From assembly GCA_023299965.1 (NCBI GenBank), contig JALZVN010000283.1, positions 1 through 5,276 of the forward strand: 5,276 nucleotides of DNA. Reading direction: 5' to 3'. The notes under the pieces are model-generated. The model had not been told where the DNA came from and did no database searches. It worked only from the letters and a program-made list of their open reading frames with translations. The DNA comes from Saprospiraceae bacterium. Lineage in GTDB: Bacteria > Bacteroidota > Bacteroidia > Chitinophagales > Saprospiraceae. Below are positions 4,968 to 5,276 of this stretch, one piece after another. Position 1 is the first letter of the stretch. Each line of letters opens with the position of its first letter. The position numbers and the translations under genes are program-made.

Positions 4968-5276
4968 AATCATTGACTTGCCAAGGTGGGACCATTCTGC
5001 GATCAGGGATGCTGGTTATGCTTGGTATCAAGAGGGGGATAATCATGATTATTTATCTGTTGAGGGTATGATGGTCCATCGAGATGAGGTAAGCAGTTTC
5101 AAAGACGCAAGTAGTGATGTATATAAAATGTATATAAAAGCATTAGCGCACGTTCGCGCTAATGGGCTTTGGTCTCGCTTGGGACTACCAGCTAATATTA
5201 TCAAATTAATTGAATTTGATTTAGATAGATACCTACCTCATATCTGTGGTCGCTTTGATTTCGCTGGAGGAATAGA
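4960..5276 (+). CDS. ygiC: YgiC-like glutathionylspermidine-synthetase-family ATP-grasp ligase, N-terminal part
   Basis: The gene runs off the right edge; 105 codons plus two bases are visible. I start it at GTG 4960, which overlaps the preceding stop by 8 bases and suggests translational coupling. The start is supported because the first residues ('DLPRWDHSAIRDAGYAWYQ') align with the N-terminus of E. coli YgiC as I remember it ('RPDWREKAHEYGFNFH'). No upstream in-frame ATG is close; a TTG at 4930 is the alternative. The rest ('DVYKMYIKALAHV' at 53-65, 'LGLP' at 74-77, 'CGRFDF' at 96-101) follows the pre-ATP-grasp part of this family, where '(S/G)R(L/F)D' lies shortly before the 'ENNADTP' motif, here beyond the window. 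Family members join a carboxylate to an amine with ATP; the best-known one joins glutathione to spermidine. YgiC itself lacks the amidase half, and its true substrate is unknown. The neighbouring aminopropyltransferase points to a polyamine substrate. Confidence 0.87.
   Translation, partial: MDRIIDLPRWDHSAIRDAGYAWYQEGDNHDYLSVEGMMVHRDEVSSFKDASSDVYKMYIKALAHVRANGLWSRLGLPANIIKLIEFDLDRYLPHICGRFDFAGGI
5117..5138 (+). repeat. Perfect 11-bp tandem duplication inside the ligase gene
   Basis: ATGTATATAAA occurs twice without a gap (5117-5127 and 5128-5138), in codons for DVYKMYIK. The unit length is not a multiple of three, so loss or gain of one copy would shift the reading frame. The reading frame here is intact, as shown by the family-like sequence on both sides. 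Confidence 0.9.
5141..5164. repeat. 9-bp perfect inverted repeat inside the ligase gene
   Basis: CATTAGCGC (5141-5149) pairs with GCGCTAATG (5156-5164) around a 6-base loop ACGTTC. It encodes ALAHVRANG in the ligase and begins three bases after an 11-bp tandem repeat. No T-run follows, so it is not a terminator. Confidence 0.85.

Overview
The window looks like a chromosomal segment of a Bacteroidota bacterium, probably a flavobacterium-like or cytophaga-like marine or environmental species. The evidence is moderately low GC, start codons without clear Shine-Dalgarno sequences, at least one good match to the Bacteroidota -7 promoter box (TAnnTTTG), short lipoprotein signals of Bacteroidota style, and protein families typical of the phylum. 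The exact genus cannot be read from the sequence. There are no rRNA or tRNA genes, insertion sequences or CRISPR arrays.

Layout. Positions 1-2534 hold three minus-strand genes. They are, in transcription order, an unrecognised membrane-anchored periplasmic protein (2534-1767), a 474-residue conserved protein of unknown function (1706-282) and the N-terminal third or so of a lipoprotein resembling D-alanyl-D-alanine dipeptidases (261 to the left edge). Spacings of 60 and 20 bases allow co-transcription, although a candidate promoter lies directly before the 474-residue gene. A GC-rich, strongly palindromic, non-coding block at about 2594-2732 separates this group from the next gene and looks like a dispersed intergenic repeat.

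Positions 2834-5276 hold the most interesting part. A seven-helix membrane protein fused to a spermidine-synthase domain (4366-2834, minus) is divergent, across only 61 bases, from a two-gene plus-strand operon. That operon encodes a YgiB/DUF1190-like lipoprotein (4428-4967) and the start of a YgiC-like, glutathionylspermidine-synthetase-family ATP-grasp ligase (4960 to the right edge), with an 8-base overlap. An aminopropyltransferase beside an amine/peptide ATP-grasp ligase and a dedicated lipoprotein suggests an envelope-associated pathway that makes or attaches a polyamine or polyamine conjugate. The product is unknown. The rest of the operon probably continues past the right edge.

One start was corrected. 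The membrane-anchored protein ending at 1767 most likely starts at ATG 2534, not at the in-frame TTG at 2546, which is part of a promoter-like box.
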